The notes under the pieces are model-generated. The model was not told where the DNA came from and ran no database searches. It was given only the letters and a program-made list of their open reading frames with translations. Source: Pseudoalteromonas sp. H71 (lineage in GTDB: Bacteria; Pseudomonadota; Gammaproteobacteria; Enterobacterales; Alteromonadaceae). Taken from it: a DNA stretch of 64,000 nucleotides. Below are positions 9,040-18,476 of the stretch, piece by piece. The position numbers were made by a program, and so were the translations under genes. The stretch's first letter is position 1. Each line of letters opens with the position of its first letter. The stretch lies in the NCBI RefSeq assembly GCF_001468485.1, contig NZ_LODI01000047.1, positions 55,916 to 119,915 on the forward strand. Direction: 5' to 3'.

Positions 9040-9779
9040 TATCGTAAAACCTCTTCTAGCAATAATGATGCATCGCTTTGTTCGTCACGGTATTTAACAA
9101 TTAACGCACACGACATGCTCAAGCCTTGCTCACGTGCCCATTCGTTTGACGCCGGGCGAGAGCCAGGTATTACAATTGCGTATTCTGGGATTGGTTCGCC
9201 TTTATCAAGCTGACGCTCATTAACGCAGTCGTATACCGGAATGGTTGCAGATAAGCGTACGCCTGGCGCTAGTACTGCCCCTTTTTTAACAACTACGCCT
9301 TCAACAATGACACAACCTGCGCCAATAAAGGCATCGTCTTCAACTACTACAGGGCTTGCACCAATTGGCTCAAGTACACCGCCAAGTTGCACAGCTGCGC
9401 TCAAATGTACGTTTTTACCTACTTGTGCACACGAGCCTACTAATGCGTGGCTATCAACCATAGTGCCTTCGTCGATGTATGCGCCAATGTTTACGTACGC
9501 TGGTGGCATAATAATAGTGCCTTTAGCTACGTATGCACCACGGCGAACGCTTGAACCACCAGGTACCATACGCACGCCGTTGTCAGTACTAAACTCTTGC
9601 GGTGCAAGGTTGTGTTTATCTACAAAACCACCTGCAAACTCAGTGTTAGTGCCATTTTTAAAGGCTTCTAAAATGCCTTGTTTTACTTCTACGTTAGCTT
9701 CCCATTGGCCGCTTTCGTTTTGTGATGCTGCGCGTACTGCGCCCGATTCTAAATTATTTAGTAGTTCTAACCAGCTCAT
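9039..9779 (-). CDS. Tetrahydrodipicolinate N-succinyltransferase-like (short DapD form)
   Basis: This is a left-handed beta-helix acyltransferase of 246 residues. The DapD core is clear: VRRGAYVAKG, YVNIGAYIDEGTMVDSHA, GSCAQVGKNVHLS, GGVLEPIGA and EDDAFIGAGCVIVEG. DapD enzymes are usually about 270 residues; the shortfall is in the N-terminal helical part, which is only about 50 residues here. The hexapeptide repeats and catalytic acidic residues appear intact. It succinylates tetrahydrodipicolinate (established for the family). As it sits behind a lysine riboswitch, it is probably a lysine-dedicated paralogue beside a housekeeping dapD elsewhere; the second copy is not visible here. The dapA-like gene ends 15 bases upstream. 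Confidence 0.85.
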   Translation of the reverse strand: MSWLELLNNLESGAVRAASQNESGQWEANVEVKQGILEAFKNGTNTEFAGGFVDKHNLAPQEFSTDNGVRMVPGGSSVRRGAYVAKGTIIMPPAYVNIGAYIDEGTMVDSHALVGSCAQVGKNVHLSAAVQLGGVLEPIGASPVVVEDDAFIGAGCVIVEGVVVKKGAVLAPGVRLSATIPVYDCVNERQLDKGEPIPEYAIVIPGSRPASNEWAREQGLSMSCALIVKYRDEQSDASLLLEEVLR

Positions 9780-9794
9780 TATAAAAACCTGTAT

Positions 9795-10679
9795 TTAATG
9801 CCAAGATAAAATGGTGTCGTTTGCAGTAGTAATGCAATCGGTTTGCGTTAACTCAAGATGCGTTAAAGGTGGGCGTAGCAACGAGCTACTTAAGCGGCCT
9901 TGTTGGTGCATTAACACTTTAACGGGAATAGGGTTTGCTACAGCAAAAAGGCTATTAATAGCGCGAGTCCACTGAGCAAATAAATTGGGGTGTTGGCCAC
10001 TTAGGCTGCGTTTTACAAACTCATGCGTTTGTGTTGGCCACGCGTTTGCTGCAACCGATACTAAGCCTTTTGCGCCAGCTTGCGCGAAATAGGGCATAAG
10101 TGCATCGTCGCCACTGTATAGCGCTAAATTAGGTGCGGCTTGTCGGTATGCTTCAAATTGGGTGATGTTGCCACTGGCTTCTTTTAACGCCCAGAGCTTT
10201 GGATGCGCCTGTAAATTTTCGATGGTTTGCACCGGAATACTTACACCGCTTCTACCTGGTACGTTGTACAACATACACGGGTGCGCGCTTTCGTTTAATA
10301 AGCTTTCGTACCAATGAGTTTGACCTACAGCCCCTGGTTTTGCATAAAGGGGCGAGCCTAGTAAGTAACTGTGAATAGGTAACTGATTGCAATAGTTAAC
10401 CCACTCTTTCTGTTGGGCTAAATTGCTACCGCCTACAGCAACCATAAGCGGTACACTGGGCTTTAGTTGGCACACGTGCTCAACAATGGCTTGTTGCTCT
10501 TTAAGTGTCAGCGCTAAGCCTTCACCTGTACTACCAAGGAGTAAAATACCGTTGTGTGCCGCTTCTTGTTCACTAACGAGAGTTGAGAGTGTGTCGTAGT
10601 CAACATTACCTTGTTGATCAAACGGCGTTACAAGCGCTGTCCACAGTGCGTAGTCGTCTAAATTGAAGTTGTTGATCAT
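9795..10679 (-). CDS. Dihydrodipicolinate synthase-family aldolase (DapA-like)
   Basis: This 294-residue TIM-barrel class I aldolase has its Schiff-base lysine at Lys166 in WALKEASGN. The catalytic tyrosine lies in MLYNVPGRSG, and the substrate loop GSTGEGLAL near residue 50 is also present. It is first in the operon and follows the lysine riboswitch directly. Condensing pyruvate with aspartate semialdehyde is the expected reaction. N-acetylneuraminate lyase or KDG aldolase activity is less likely because of the neighbours. The spacing between riboswitch end and start codon is about 130 bases and includes a terminator-like hairpin. Confidence 0.87.
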   Translation of the reverse strand: MINNFNLDDYALWTALVTPFDQQGNVDYDTLSTLVSEQEAAHNGILLLGSTGEGLALTLKEQQAIVEHVCQLKPSVPLMVAVGGSNLAQQKEWVNYCNQLPIHSYLLGSPLYAKPGAVGQTHWYESLLNESAHPCMLYNVPGRSGVSIPVQTIENLQAHPKLWALKEASGNITQFEAYRQAAPNLALYSGDDALMPYFAQAGAKGLVSVAANAWPTQTHEFVKRSLSGQHPNLFAQWTRAINSLFAVANPIPVKVLMHQQGRLSSSLLRPPLTHLELTQTDCITTANDTILSWH

Positions 10680-10777
10680 CTCTTACGAACCTATAAGGTG
10701 TTCGAGATATTAAAGGGGCTTTATGATGTGAGCCGCATTAACGTCGTTCGAACAGTATTCGAAGAGCGAATGGGCTT

Positions 10778-10807
10778 AAAATAATAGGGCGCACGGCCTT
10801 ATTATTT
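10778..10807 (-). terminator. Riboswitch expression-platform hairpin (attenuator)
   Basis: An inverted repeat pairs AAATAATAGG with CCTTATTATTT (one bulged base) around a GC-rich loop. On the minus strand it ends in TATTATTTT. It follows the riboswitch aptamer immediately and precedes the dapA-like start by about 100 bases. It is likely the transcription-termination switch. Confidence 0.6.
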
Positions 10808-10811
10808 AAGA

Positions 10812-11000
10812 CCAGAAGCTCTCCACCAAACTAATAAGCTGCTAAAAAACAGCTCTTGGTGACAGTCGCTAGGATTCAACCTAGTCGCCCGAAGTAATTG
10901 CTTCGCAAAAGCGTTTACCTCTCGGCGGTATTCCCCTGGCGTATGCTCACTGGAGTTTGCGCTCCTAACATACGCTACCTGAATAACGCACCTCTTCTAG
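10812..11000 (-). promoter_or_regulatory. Lysine riboswitch (L-box)
   Basis: On the minus strand the conserved lysine-riboswitch blocks occur in order. First is AGAGGTGCG just inside P1. The central junction GGGGAATACCGCCGAGAGG follows. Next come the CTAGGTTGAATCCTAG hairpin and CTGTCACC. The closing block is GGTGGAGAGC. P1 is formed by CTAGAAG (10994-11000) and CTTCTGG (10812-10818, one G-U pair). The total of about 190 bases is normal for the class. High lysine would favour the downstream terminator hairpin and shut off the dapA-dapD-lysA-desuccinylase operon. The aptamer is assigned by recognition of the consensus, not by a covariance search. Confidence 0.9.
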
Positions 11001-11008
11001 CCCTTTGT

Positions 11009-11037
11009 ATTTTGTTTAACCGCAAAAGAGTTAGCAA
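11009..11037 (-). promoter_or_regulatory. Candidate promoter of the lysine operon
   Basis: On the minus strand TTGCTA is separated by 17 bases from CAAAAT, placing the start point at the first G residues before the riboswitch P1. The two elements fall inside a 10-base inverted repeat (TTGTATTTTG at 11005-11014 and CAAAATACAA at 11035-11044), which could be an operator or a chance hairpin. Confidence 0.35.
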
Positions 11038-11195
11038 AATACAATTTAAATAGGGTAATTGCGGCGATTAAAACATTTTAGCCGTCTAGGTGTCAAGCTG
11101 CTAAATATAGATTAGCTCATCGAAAATAGCGGTGGTTACGTATTGGCTGCTTTTCTCGTACACTAACCCTATGAGCAGCGAGGTATTTAATAAGT

Positions 11196-11900
11196 ATGGA
11201 AAAATTTAGTGATATTTATAAGCGAGCGTTGGAGCGAAAGGGCTCTGAAAAAATGCTTAAGTTATTACTCGCAAAACCTTTATCTAAAAAAGCGTTAAGT
11301 ACGTTAAGTGACGACGATTGGCTTGAAGAATTTACCCGAAAAGTTTTTCAAAGTGGCTTTTATTGGTCGGTAATAAATAGTAAATGGCCGGGCTTTAGAG
11401 AGGTTTTTTGGGAGTTCAGCGTTGATAAGTTATTAATGATGCCGCCCGATATGCTAGAGCAAAAAGCAACGGATGAACGCATTATTCGTAATTATAAAAA
11501 AGTGAAAACGATTCCTGAAAATGCTTACATGATCCACGAAATAGCACAGGAGCATGGCAGCTTTAGTAAGTTTATTGCCCAGTGGCCAACAGATAATATT
11601 ATTGGTTTATGGGCGCATTTAAAAAAACACGGTGCTCGGTTGGGCGGCAATACAGGCCCCTATGCTTTAAGAGCGCTTGGTAAAGATACATTTTTACTTT
11701 CGCGCGATGTAGAAAGTTACTTAAGAGCGCATAAAATAATTGATGGCGGGCTGCAAACTAAAAAATCACTCACTGCTGCGCAGGCATTTTTTAATGAAAT
11801 GCAAAAGCAAAGTGGTTTAAGCATGCAAGAGCTAAGTTTAATTGTGGCCTACGGTGTGGGTGACAATCGCGTAGGTATAAGCCAACAAGCTGAGGATTAA
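11196..11900 (+). CDS. DNA-3-methyladenine glycosylase I family protein
   Basis: The 234-residue base-excision-repair glycosylase belongs to the Tag family. Its FQSGFYWSVINSKWPGFR segment near residue 50 corresponds to the conserved Tag region containing the base-binding aromatic residues. It is longer than E. coli Tag (187 residues), and the C-terminal zinc-binding Cys/His set of that enzyme is not apparent, so it is a divergent branch. The selO start is two bases after its stop, suggesting co-transcription. Upstream lies the divergent lysine operon leader. Confidence 0.8.
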   Translation: MEKFSDIYKRALERKGSEKMLKLLLAKPLSKKALSTLSDDDWLEEFTRKVFQSGFYWSVINSKWPGFREVFWEFSVDKLLMMPPDMLEQKATDERIIRNYKKVKTIPENAYMIHEIAQEHGSFSKFIAQWPTDNIIGLWAHLKKHGARLGGNTGPYALRALGKDTFLLSRDVESYLRAHKIIDGGLQTKKSLTAAQAFFNEMQKQSGLSMQELSLIVAYGVGDNRVGISQQAED

Positions 11901-11902
11901 TT

Positions 11903-13312
11903 ATGAAACTAGTGCCGAGATACACAGACATAGCAGATAACTTCGCGATAGAGGATCAACCCTCAAGCGTTGCTGCACCGCAATTGCTGCTGTGGAACGC
12001 ATCGTTAGCTAAGCAGTTTAATATAGAAATTGAGCCGCAGCTGCGTGCAAGTACCTTTGCAGGCAATGAGCCACAGCAAATAAAGACGGTAGCGCTTGGC
12101 TATTCTGGGCATCAATTTGGACACTTTTCGCCTCGCTTAGGTGACGGGCGTGCGCATTTGCTTGGCGCTATTAATGACGATAAAAACCAGCTATGGGATA
12201 TTCAATTAAAAGGCTCAGGCGCTACCCCGTATTCTAGAGGTGGCGATGGAAAATGTGCACTAGGCCCTGCTATTCGTGAATACGTAATGAGTGAAGCTAT
12301 GCACGCATTAGGTATTCCAACCACTCGCTGTTTAGCTGTTGTAGGCACAGGCGAAAGCGTTTACCGCAACCCGCCTCAGCCTGGTGCTGTTGTTACTCGC
12401 TTAGCAAGTAGCCATATTCGGGTAGGCTCGTTTCAATATTTGGCAACACAAGGTGATATTGAAGGTTTAAAAAAGCTAGCGGATTTAGCTATTGGACGTC
12501 ATTACCCTGAAATAAAGAGTGAAGGCCCAGAACGGTATCTAGCTTTTTTAGAATCAGTGACTAATAATCAGGTAAGCTTAATAATTAATTGGATGCGCGT
12601 AGGATTTATCCATGGTGTTATGAACACCGACAACACGCTAGTCAGCGGTGAAACCATAGATTATGGCCCGTGTGCGATGATGGATAATTTTGACTTTGAC
12701 ACCGTATTTAGCTCTATTGACAAACAAGGGCGCTACGCTTTTGGTAACCAGCCAAATATGGCGAGTTGGAATTGTGCTCGTTTAGCTGAAAGCCTTATCC
12801 CATTAATTAGCGATGATGAAGAAAAAGCAGTGTCATTACTGACTCCCGTCATACATCGCTTTTCAGAACAATTTAATACTCAATTTACAGTAATGTGGAG
12901 CAAAAAATTAGGCCTGGTTGATGCAAACGAGGGCGACAAAGAGCTTGTTTCTGAGCTTCTAACATTATTGCAAACACATCATCTTGATTACACCAATACT
13001 TTTGATGCATTGACGGAGTTTGTGAATGGCAACGCAACTTTTCCTGAAGAACTAACTGAGTGGGCGAATAAGTGGCAAAGCCGAATAAGTAACGATAGCT
13101 ACAAAATCATGCGAGCAGCCAACCCACGTATCATTCCGCGAAATCATATAATTGAAACAATATTAGCTGAATATAATGAGCTTGGTTCAAGTAAGCTGAT
13201 GAGTCGTTTTATCAAAGTGGCTAATAATCCGTACTTATTCAGCGATGATATGACCGAATTTCAAAAGGTGCCTTTAAATGATACTAACTACAAAACCTTT
13301 TGTGGTACTTAA
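11903..13312 (+). CDS. selO: Protein adenylyltransferase SelO (YdiU/UPF0061)
   Basis: SelO is a pseudokinase-fold enzyme that transfers AMP to protein hydroxyl side chains, in links with redox stress. The 469-residue length fits the family. Visible motifs are GYSGHQFGHFSPRLGDGRA near residue 70, the ATP-site QLKGSGATPYSRGGDGK, and MDNFDFDTVF with the metal-binding aspartates. The protein ends in CGT, placing a cysteine at the position where eukaryotic SelO carries selenocysteine. It follows the glycosylase gene by two bases. Confidence 0.93.
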   Translation: MKLVPRYTDIADNFAIEDQPSSVAAPQLLLWNASLAKQFNIEIEPQLRASTFAGNEPQQIKTVALGYSGHQFGHFSPRLGDGRAHLLGAINDDKNQLWDIQLKGSGATPYSRGGDGKCALGPAIREYVMSEAMHALGIPTTRCLAVVGTGESVYRNPPQPGAVVTRLASSHIRVGSFQYLATQGDIEGLKKLADLAIGRHYPEIKSEGPERYLAFLESVTNNQVSLIINWMRVGFIHGVMNTDNTLVSGETIDYGPCAMMDNFDFDTVFSSIDKQGRYAFGNQPNMASWNCARLAESLIPLISDDEEKAVSLLTPVIHRFSEQFNTQFTVMWSKKLGLVDANEGDKELVSELLTLLQTHHLDYTNTFDALTEFVNGNATFPEELTEWANKWQSRISNDSYKIMRAANPRIIPRNHIIETILAEYNELGSSKLMSRFIKVANNPYLFSDDMTEFQKVPLNDTNYKTFCGT

Positions 13313-13703
13313 GTGTTGTAAAAATAGATAAGTTAATGATTATAAATAACGATATTTTAGAACAGAGATGTTCATTGATTGAGCAAAGCAAATTCTGGTG
13401 TTACTATCTAAATGTATAAAGATAAGTTAGTTTCATTGTGAGCAAGAACAATTAATTGAGTTGTCTTTGTGTCTTCTGCAGATTATCGATTTATATAATC
13501 AACTAGTTGGTTTCTAGCTAGGTAAAGTTTTAAATTTCACCTAAACTGATTTGTTGGATATCGTTATATCGCATTGAAAAAAATTATAAACTTTATTTTT
13601 CGTTAAGTATTGATTAACAAAAGTTGAGTTAGTCTGTATAAAACTTAGTGAGCTAGTACTTAATTAGCCACAATTTATTAGTTGTTAAAATGGGAAGAAA
13701 ACA
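13313..13703. other. 391-base gap before the OmpA-family gene
   Basis: The stretch is very AT-rich and holds no credible ORF. No terminator was seen after selO. The only clear element is the promoter at 13614-13642. Confidence 0.6.
13614..13642 (+). promoter_or_regulatory. Sigma-70-type promoter of the OmpA-family gene
   Basis: TTAACA and TATAAA are spaced by exactly 17 bases, which would give a leader of about 55 bases before the ATG at 13704. The ribosome site is GGGAAG. Confidence 0.6.
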
Positions 13704-14759
13704 ATGAAATTAAAATCACTAACTATTGCAATTGCGTTAGCTGCAACTAGCGTATCTTCATTTGCTGCTGACAAGCAAGAAGGTTTCTATATTGGCGCAT
13801 TTGGCGACTACTACGATGCGTCTTGGGAAAATATGAGCGCACAGGCTGGTCTTGACGTAAATGAGTCGACTGGTTTTGGTCTTGAAGCGGGTTACCGTTT
13901 CAGTGATTTTTGGAGTGCTCGTTTAGAGTATGCAGATCTTGATTTTAATGCATTCGACAAAGCTGCTGGTAACCGTAACAATATCGATGGAAGCCGTTTT
14001 GGTATTGATGCGCTTTACCATTTAGATGGCGGTCCTTTCTACGGTTTAGTTGGTATTAAATCAATGGACGTGGTTGAAGACAACATGTTCTTAAACGCAG
14101 GTGTTGGTTACAGACATTTCATTACAGATAACTTATTTGCTAACGTTGAAACTGCTGTATACCAAGGTATTGATAAAGGTTACACAGATGTTGGCGCTAA
14201 ATTAGGTATTAACTATTTCTTTGGTCAAAACACTATGCCTGCTGAGCCAGTGCAGCCTGCGCCAGAAGTTGTTGAAGTGCAAGTAGCACCTGTTGATAGC
14301 GATAACGACAACATTCTAGATGTTGACGATAAGTGTGCTAATACACCAATGACAGACGCTGTTGATGGTACTGGTTGTACTTTATACGAAGATAAAGAAG
14401 TAACTGTAAGTTTATTAGTGACTTTCCCTAATAACAATTCAGCTGTATCACAACGTTACTTAGATGACATCGACCAAGTTGCATCTTTCTTAAAAGATTA
14501 CCCAGATACAACAGTGCTTTTAGAAGGTCATACTTCAGCAGTAGGCAAAGCATCTTACAACAAGTGGTTATCAAAAAAACGCGCTGACGCTGTAGCTAAG
14601 CAGTTAATGGACGATGGTATTGCGTCTGACCGTATCACTACGGTAGGTTTAGGTGAAGAGCGTCTTAAAAATGAGGCTAACACAGCAGCTGCACACGCAG
14701 AAAACCGCCGTGTTGAAGCGCACATCAAAACAATCAAAACGGTAAAAGTTTTACGTTAA
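13704..14759 (+). CDS. OmpA-family outer membrane porin
   Basis: The 351-residue precursor has a signal peptide (cleavage near SSFAA, residue 21). An eight-strand-type outer membrane barrel spans roughly residues 25-175. A proline-rich linker (residues 178-195) follows, then one calcium-binding thrombospondin type 3-like repeat (DSDNDNILDVDDKC). The OmpA C-terminal peptidoglycan-binding domain begins near residue 240. In that domain the canonical acidic residue of the HTD motif is Ser278 (GHTSAVG), while the partner arginine region LSKKRADAV is kept. It is followed by a strong terminator and preceded by its own promoter. Codon use (GTTA/GGTA-rich) looks like that of a highly expressed gene. 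Confidence 0.92.
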   Translation: MKLKSLTIAIALAATSVSSFAADKQEGFYIGAFGDYYDASWENMSAQAGLDVNESTGFGLEAGYRFSDFWSARLEYADLDFNAFDKAAGNRNNIDGSRFGIDALYHLDGGPFYGLVGIKSMDVVEDNMFLNAGVGYRHFITDNLFANVETAVYQGIDKGYTDVGAKLGINYFFGQNTMPAEPVQPAPEVVEVQVAPVDSDNDNILDVDDKCANTPMTDAVDGTGCTLYEDKEVTVSLLVTFPNNNSAVSQRYLDDIDQVASFLKDYPDTTVLLEGHTSAVGKASYNKWLSKKRADAVAKQLMDDGIASDRITTVGLGEERLKNEANTAAAHAENRRVEAHIKTIKTVKVLR

Positions 14760-14777
14760 TAGATTATTTGATGATAG

Positions 14778-14803
14778 AAACCCAGCTTATGCTGGGTTTT
14801 TTT
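14778..14803 (+). terminator. Terminator of the OmpA-family gene
   Basis: AAACCCAGC and GCTGGGTTT enclose a TTAT loop and are followed by a T run. It lies 18 bases after the stop codon. Confidence 0.92.
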
Positions 14804-15036
14804 ATGGTTGCCATTTAAATCGTAATGATTATTACTTAATAAGTATTCATGGAAATAGAATTTACCGCAACCACTATTCATGTTATTTATAGCCGGTATA
14901 ATCAGTTGTGTAACTGGATGGATTTTCATCTATCTATAAAAGCTTTATAATTACGCGTTAGAATACTATAAGTATTGGGTAACAAGTGCGCATGAAGCGC
15001 TACCGAATACTTTCACGTCACCAAGAGGGCAATATT

Positions 15037-17634
15037 GTGCTACAAGAATATCGTAAACACGTAGAAGAACGTGCCGCGTTAGGTATCGTACCAGCGCCAT
15101 TAGATGCTCAGCAAACTGCTGATCTTATTGAATTAATAAAAAATCCACCGGCAGGTGAAGAAGAATTCATTTTAGATTTATTAATTAATCGTGTACCACC
15201 AGGTGTGGATGATGCTGCATATATCAAAGCAGGCTTTTTAGCCGCTGTTGCTAAAGGTGAAGCGAGTACTTCTCTTATTTCTAAAGAAAAAGCAGCTGAA
15301 TTATTAGGAACAATGTTAGGCGGATACAACATCGCGCCAATGATTGACCTACTTGATGACGAGTCATTAGCGCCAATCGTAGTAAAAGGCCTTTCAAATA
15401 CGCTACTTATGTTTGATGCTTTCTACGACGTAGAAGAAAAAGCTAAAGCGGGTAATGCGTTTGCTAAGCAAATTATCGAATCTTGGGCTGCAGCTGAATG
15501 GTTTACAAATAAGCCAGCAGTCGCTGAAAAAATCTCTGTTACTGTATTTAAAGTAACGGGTGAAACTAACACCGATGACTTATCACCAGCGCCAGATGCA
15601 TGGTCACGCCCTGATATCCCACTTCATGCTTTGGCGATGCTAAAAAATGAGCGTGATGGAATAAACCCAGACAAAGCGGGTGAAGTAGGTCCGATCGTTC
15701 AGCTTGAAGAATTAAAAACTAAAGGTTTACCACTTGCTTACGTAGGTGATGTTGTAGGTACGGGTTCTTCTCGTAAGTCTGCGACTAACTCTGTGCTTTG
15801 GTTTATGGGTGATGATATCCCATTTGTACCAAACAAACGTGTTGGTGGTGTATGTTTAGGTAACAAAATTGCACCTATCTTCTTTAACACAATGGAAGAT
15901 TCTGGCGCGTTACCAATCGAATTAAATGTTGACGGGTTCAACATGGGTGACCAAATCGACATCTACCCATACGAAGGTGTTGTTAAGCGCCACGGTACTG
16001 ATGACGTTATCTCTACTTTTGAACTTAAATCAGACGTAATTCTTGATGAAGTTCGTGCTGGTGGTCGTATTCCACTTATCATTGGTCGTGGTTTAACAGA
16101 CAAAGCACGTACATCTCTAGGTTTAGGTGCTACTGACGTATTTAAAGTACCAGCAGTGACAGAAGAGTCAGACAAAGGCTTTACACTAGCGCAAAAAATG
16201 GTTGGTAAAGCATGTAACGTTGCCGGTATTCGCCCAGGCCAATACTGTGAGCCTAAAATGACCACTGTAGGTTCGCAAGATACTACAGGTCCTATGACAC
16301 GTGATGAACTTAAAGACTTAGCATGTTTAGGTTTCTCTGCAGATTTAACAATGCAGTCATTCTGTCATACTTCTGCTTACCCTAAACCAATTGACGTAAA
16401 CACTCACCATACGCTTCCTGATTTCATCATGAACCGTGGCGGTGTTTCACTTCGCCCAGGTGATGGTGTAATTCACTCTTGGTTAAACCGTATGTTATTA
16501 CCAGATACTGTAGGTACTGGTGGTGACTCACATACGCGTTTCCCACTAGGTATTTCGTTCCCAGCGGGTTCAGGTGCAGTTGCATTCGCAGCAGCAACTG
16601 GTGTTATGCCACTTGACATGCCTGAGTCTATTTTGGTTCGTTTTAAAGGTGAAATGCAGCCAGGTATCACGTTACGTGACCTTGTACATGCAATCCCTTA
16701 CTACGGTATCAAAGAAGGCCTATTAACGGTTGAGAAGAAAGGTAAAATCAACGAATTCTCTGGTCGCGTACTAGAAATTGAAGGTGTTGAGCACTTAACT
16801 GTTGAGCAAGCATTTGAGTTATCAGATGCATCAGCAGAACGTTCAGCTGCAGGTTGCACTGTTAAGCTTTCTAAAGAGTCTATCAGCGAATACCTTGAGT
16901 CTAACATTGTTATGCTTAAGTGGATGATTTCTGAAGGTTACGGTGATGTTCGTACAATCGAGCGTCGTATTACTGCAATGCAAGATTGGTTGGCTAACCC
17001 AGAGCTTATGGAAGCTGATGCGGATGCTGAATACAAGCACGTACTTGAAATTGACCTAGCAGAGATTAAAGAGCCAGTACTTTGTGCGCCAAATGACCCA
17101 GATGATGCGCGTTTACTATCTGACGTTACAGGCGAGAAAATCGATGAAGTATTTATCGGTTCTTGTATGACTAATATTGGTCACTTCCGTGCCGCAGGTA
17201 AATTATTAGATGGCTTTACTGGTCGTATTCCAACACAGCTTTGGGTTGCTCCACCAACGAAGATGGATAAAGACCAACTAACTGACGAAGGTTACTACGG
17301 TATCTTTGGTCGTGTTGGTGCACGTATCGAAACGCCAGGTTGTTCGCTATGTATGGGTAACCAAGCACGCGTTGCAGATAAAGCAACGGTTGTTTCTACC
17401 TCAACACGTAACTTCCCTAACCGTTTAGGTACGGGCGCAAACGTATTCTTAGCATCAGCAGAGCTTGCTGCAGTGGCGGCAATTTTAGGTAAATTACCTA
17501 CCCCAGCTGAGTACCAAGAATATGCAGCGAAAATCAATGCAACGGCAGCAGATACTTACCGTTACTTGAACTTCCACCGTATGCCTCAGTACACTAAAAA
17601 AGCAGACAACGTAATTATTCAGCAAGCTGTTTAA
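15037..17634 (+). CDS. acnB: Bifunctional aconitate hydratase 2 / 2-methylisocitrate dehydratase
   Basis: AcnB interconverts citrate and isocitrate in the TCA cycle and hydrates 2-methyl-cis-aconitate in propionate use. The GTG at 15037 is chosen as the start. It has a Shine-Dalgarno (AGAGGG) and gives 865 residues, the exact length of E. coli AcnB, beginning like it ([15 protein letters not shown]). A frame reaching back to 14986 would add 17 unrelated residues. The three [4Fe-4S] cysteines are in GSCMTNIGH and [10 protein letters not shown]. The N-terminal HEAT-like domain and the swivel domain ([16 protein letters not shown]) are intact. A TATAAT hexamer at 14897 may be its promoter; the -35 is weak. 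Confidence 0.97.
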   Translation: MLQEYRKHVEERAALGIVPAPLDAQQTADLIELIKNPPAGEEEFILDLLINRVPPGVDDAAYIKAGFLAAVAKGEASTSLISKEKAAELLGTMLGGYNIAPMIDLLDDESLAPIVVKGLSNTLLMFDAFYDVEEKAKAGNAFAKQIIESWAAAEWFTNKPAVAEKISVTVFKVTGETNTDDLSPAPDAWSRPDIPLHALAMLKNERDGINPDKAGEVGPIVQLEELKTKGLPLAYVGDVVGTGSSRKSATNSVLWFMGDDIPFVPNKRVGGVCLGNKIAPIFFNTMEDSGALPIELNVDGFNMGDQIDIYPYEGVVKRHGTDDVISTFELKSDVILDEVRAGGRIPLIIGRGLTDKARTSLGLGATDVFKVPAVTEESDKGFTLAQKMVGKACNVAGIRPGQYCEPKMTTVGSQDTTGPMTRDELKDLACLGFSADLTMQSFCHTSAYPKPIDVNTHHTLPDFIMNRGGVSLRPGDGVIHSWLNRMLLPDTVGTGGDSHTRFPLGISFPAGSGAVAFAAATGVMPLDMPESILVRFKGEMQPGITLRDLVHAIPYYGIKEGLLTVEKKGKINEFSGRVLEIEGVEHLTVEQAFELSDASAERSAAGCTVKLSKESISEYLESNIVMLKWMISEGYGDVRTIERRITAMQDWLANPELMEADADAEYKHVLEIDLAEIKEPVLCAPNDPDDARLLSDVTGEKIDEVFIGSCMTNIGHFRAAGKLLDGFTGRIPTQLWVAPPTKMDKDQLTDEGYYGIFGRVGARIETPGCSLCMGNQARVADKATVVSTSTRNFPNRLGTGANVFLASAELAAVAAILGKLPTPAEYQEYAAKINATAADTYRYLNFHRMPQYTKKADNVIIQQAV

Positions 17635-17650
17635 TTTATAGAGTTTGAAT

Positions 17651-17677
17651 AAAAAAACCCGCTTCGGCGGGTTTTTT
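17651..17677 (+). terminator. Terminator of acnB
   Basis: AAAAACCCGC and GCGGGTTTTT around a TTCG tetraloop, with a T tail, lie 17 bases after the acnB stop. Confidence 0.95.
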
Positions 17678-17834
17678 ATTGTTTAAATGTAATTTAGATT
17701 ATTCATGCTTTAATAATAATATATTGAATTAAATTTAAGTATTATTCGCTTTTAAGTTAGATAATAAAGCAATAATTCCTCGCTACATGCATTAAAATCC
17801 CTCCTAATACTCTCATTATTTTAGGCGAGATTTC

Positions 17835-18467
17835 ATGACTGCATTAAACAACCAGAATTTACTGCAACTTCGTTTTATTAACCAAGCAAATATTGATTTG
17901 GTTAAGCCTTCTTTTGACAACCTACCTGCAAATCCCTATGCAGATGGTGAATTTCGTAAGCGTCGTTATTCAGTAATTAAATTTCAAAATGGTGAGCTAA
18001 AATTACAAGCTGCCAAAGCATTTGTTCAAGACGATTCAATTAATACGTTTCAAGGTAACGTTGAGCGTACTTACGAAAATTTAGAGCAAAGCTTACTTGA
18101 ATCAGATGGCATGAAAAGTATTGTTAGCGAATTTTGCGCTATTACAGGTATTGATGAAGAGCGTGATATTGAAATACATCAATTTAGAATGCTTGCCATT
18201 GATAGCGATACACCAGCAGCGCCAGAAGGCGTTCACCAAGATGGCTTTGACCACGTCTGCGTATGCGGTGTTTCGCACGAAAACCTCGAAGGTGGCGAGT
18301 TACTTGTATATGAAAACAAACAAGCTGAACCATGTTTTAAAATGGAAATTAAAGACGGTATGTTTGCACTAATAAACGATCGTCAAGTGTGGCACAACGC
18401 GACGCCAATGAATAAAGTCGATGCCAGCAAGCCAGGTTATCTGGATTGTTTTGTACTTACCTCTTAA
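17835..18467 (+). CDS. 2-oxoglutarate/Fe(II) dioxygenase (isoleucine-4-hydroxylase-like family)
   Basis: The 210-residue protein fits the 2OG-Fe dioxygenase family that includes the free amino-acid hydroxylase IDO. The iron-binding HxD is in VHQDGFDHV near residue 134, the distal histidine is in VWHNATPM near residue 186, and the family segment EGGELLVYEN lies between them. Members characterised so far hydroxylate free aliphatic amino acids; the substrate here is unknown. The stop codon overlaps the ribosome site (TAAGGA) of the following PLP-enzyme gene, so the two are certainly co-translated. The pair probably acts in one pathway. Confidence 0.85.
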   Translation: MTALNNQNLLQLRFINQANIDLVKPSFDNLPANPYADGEFRKRRYSVIKFQNGELKLQAAKAFVQDDSINTFQGNVERTYENLEQSLLESDGMKSIVSEFCAITGIDEERDIEIHQFRMLAIDSDTPAAPEGVHQDGFDHVCVCGVSHENLEGGELLVYENKQAEPCFKMEIKDGMFALINDRQVWHNATPMNKVDASKPGYLDCFVLTS

Positions 18468-18476
18468 GGAATGGGC

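Noticed and set aside
9241..9798. A 185-codon plus-strand ORF inside the dapD-like gene
   Set aside because: It is antisense to a well-supported gene with an obvious family; its proline- and threonine-rich composition is a mirror of the hexapeptide coding.
14986..15036. Upstream extension of AcnB with a GTG at 14986
   Set aside because: The extra 17 residues are not part of the AcnB family, and the GTG at 15037 has the ribosome site and gives the standard length.
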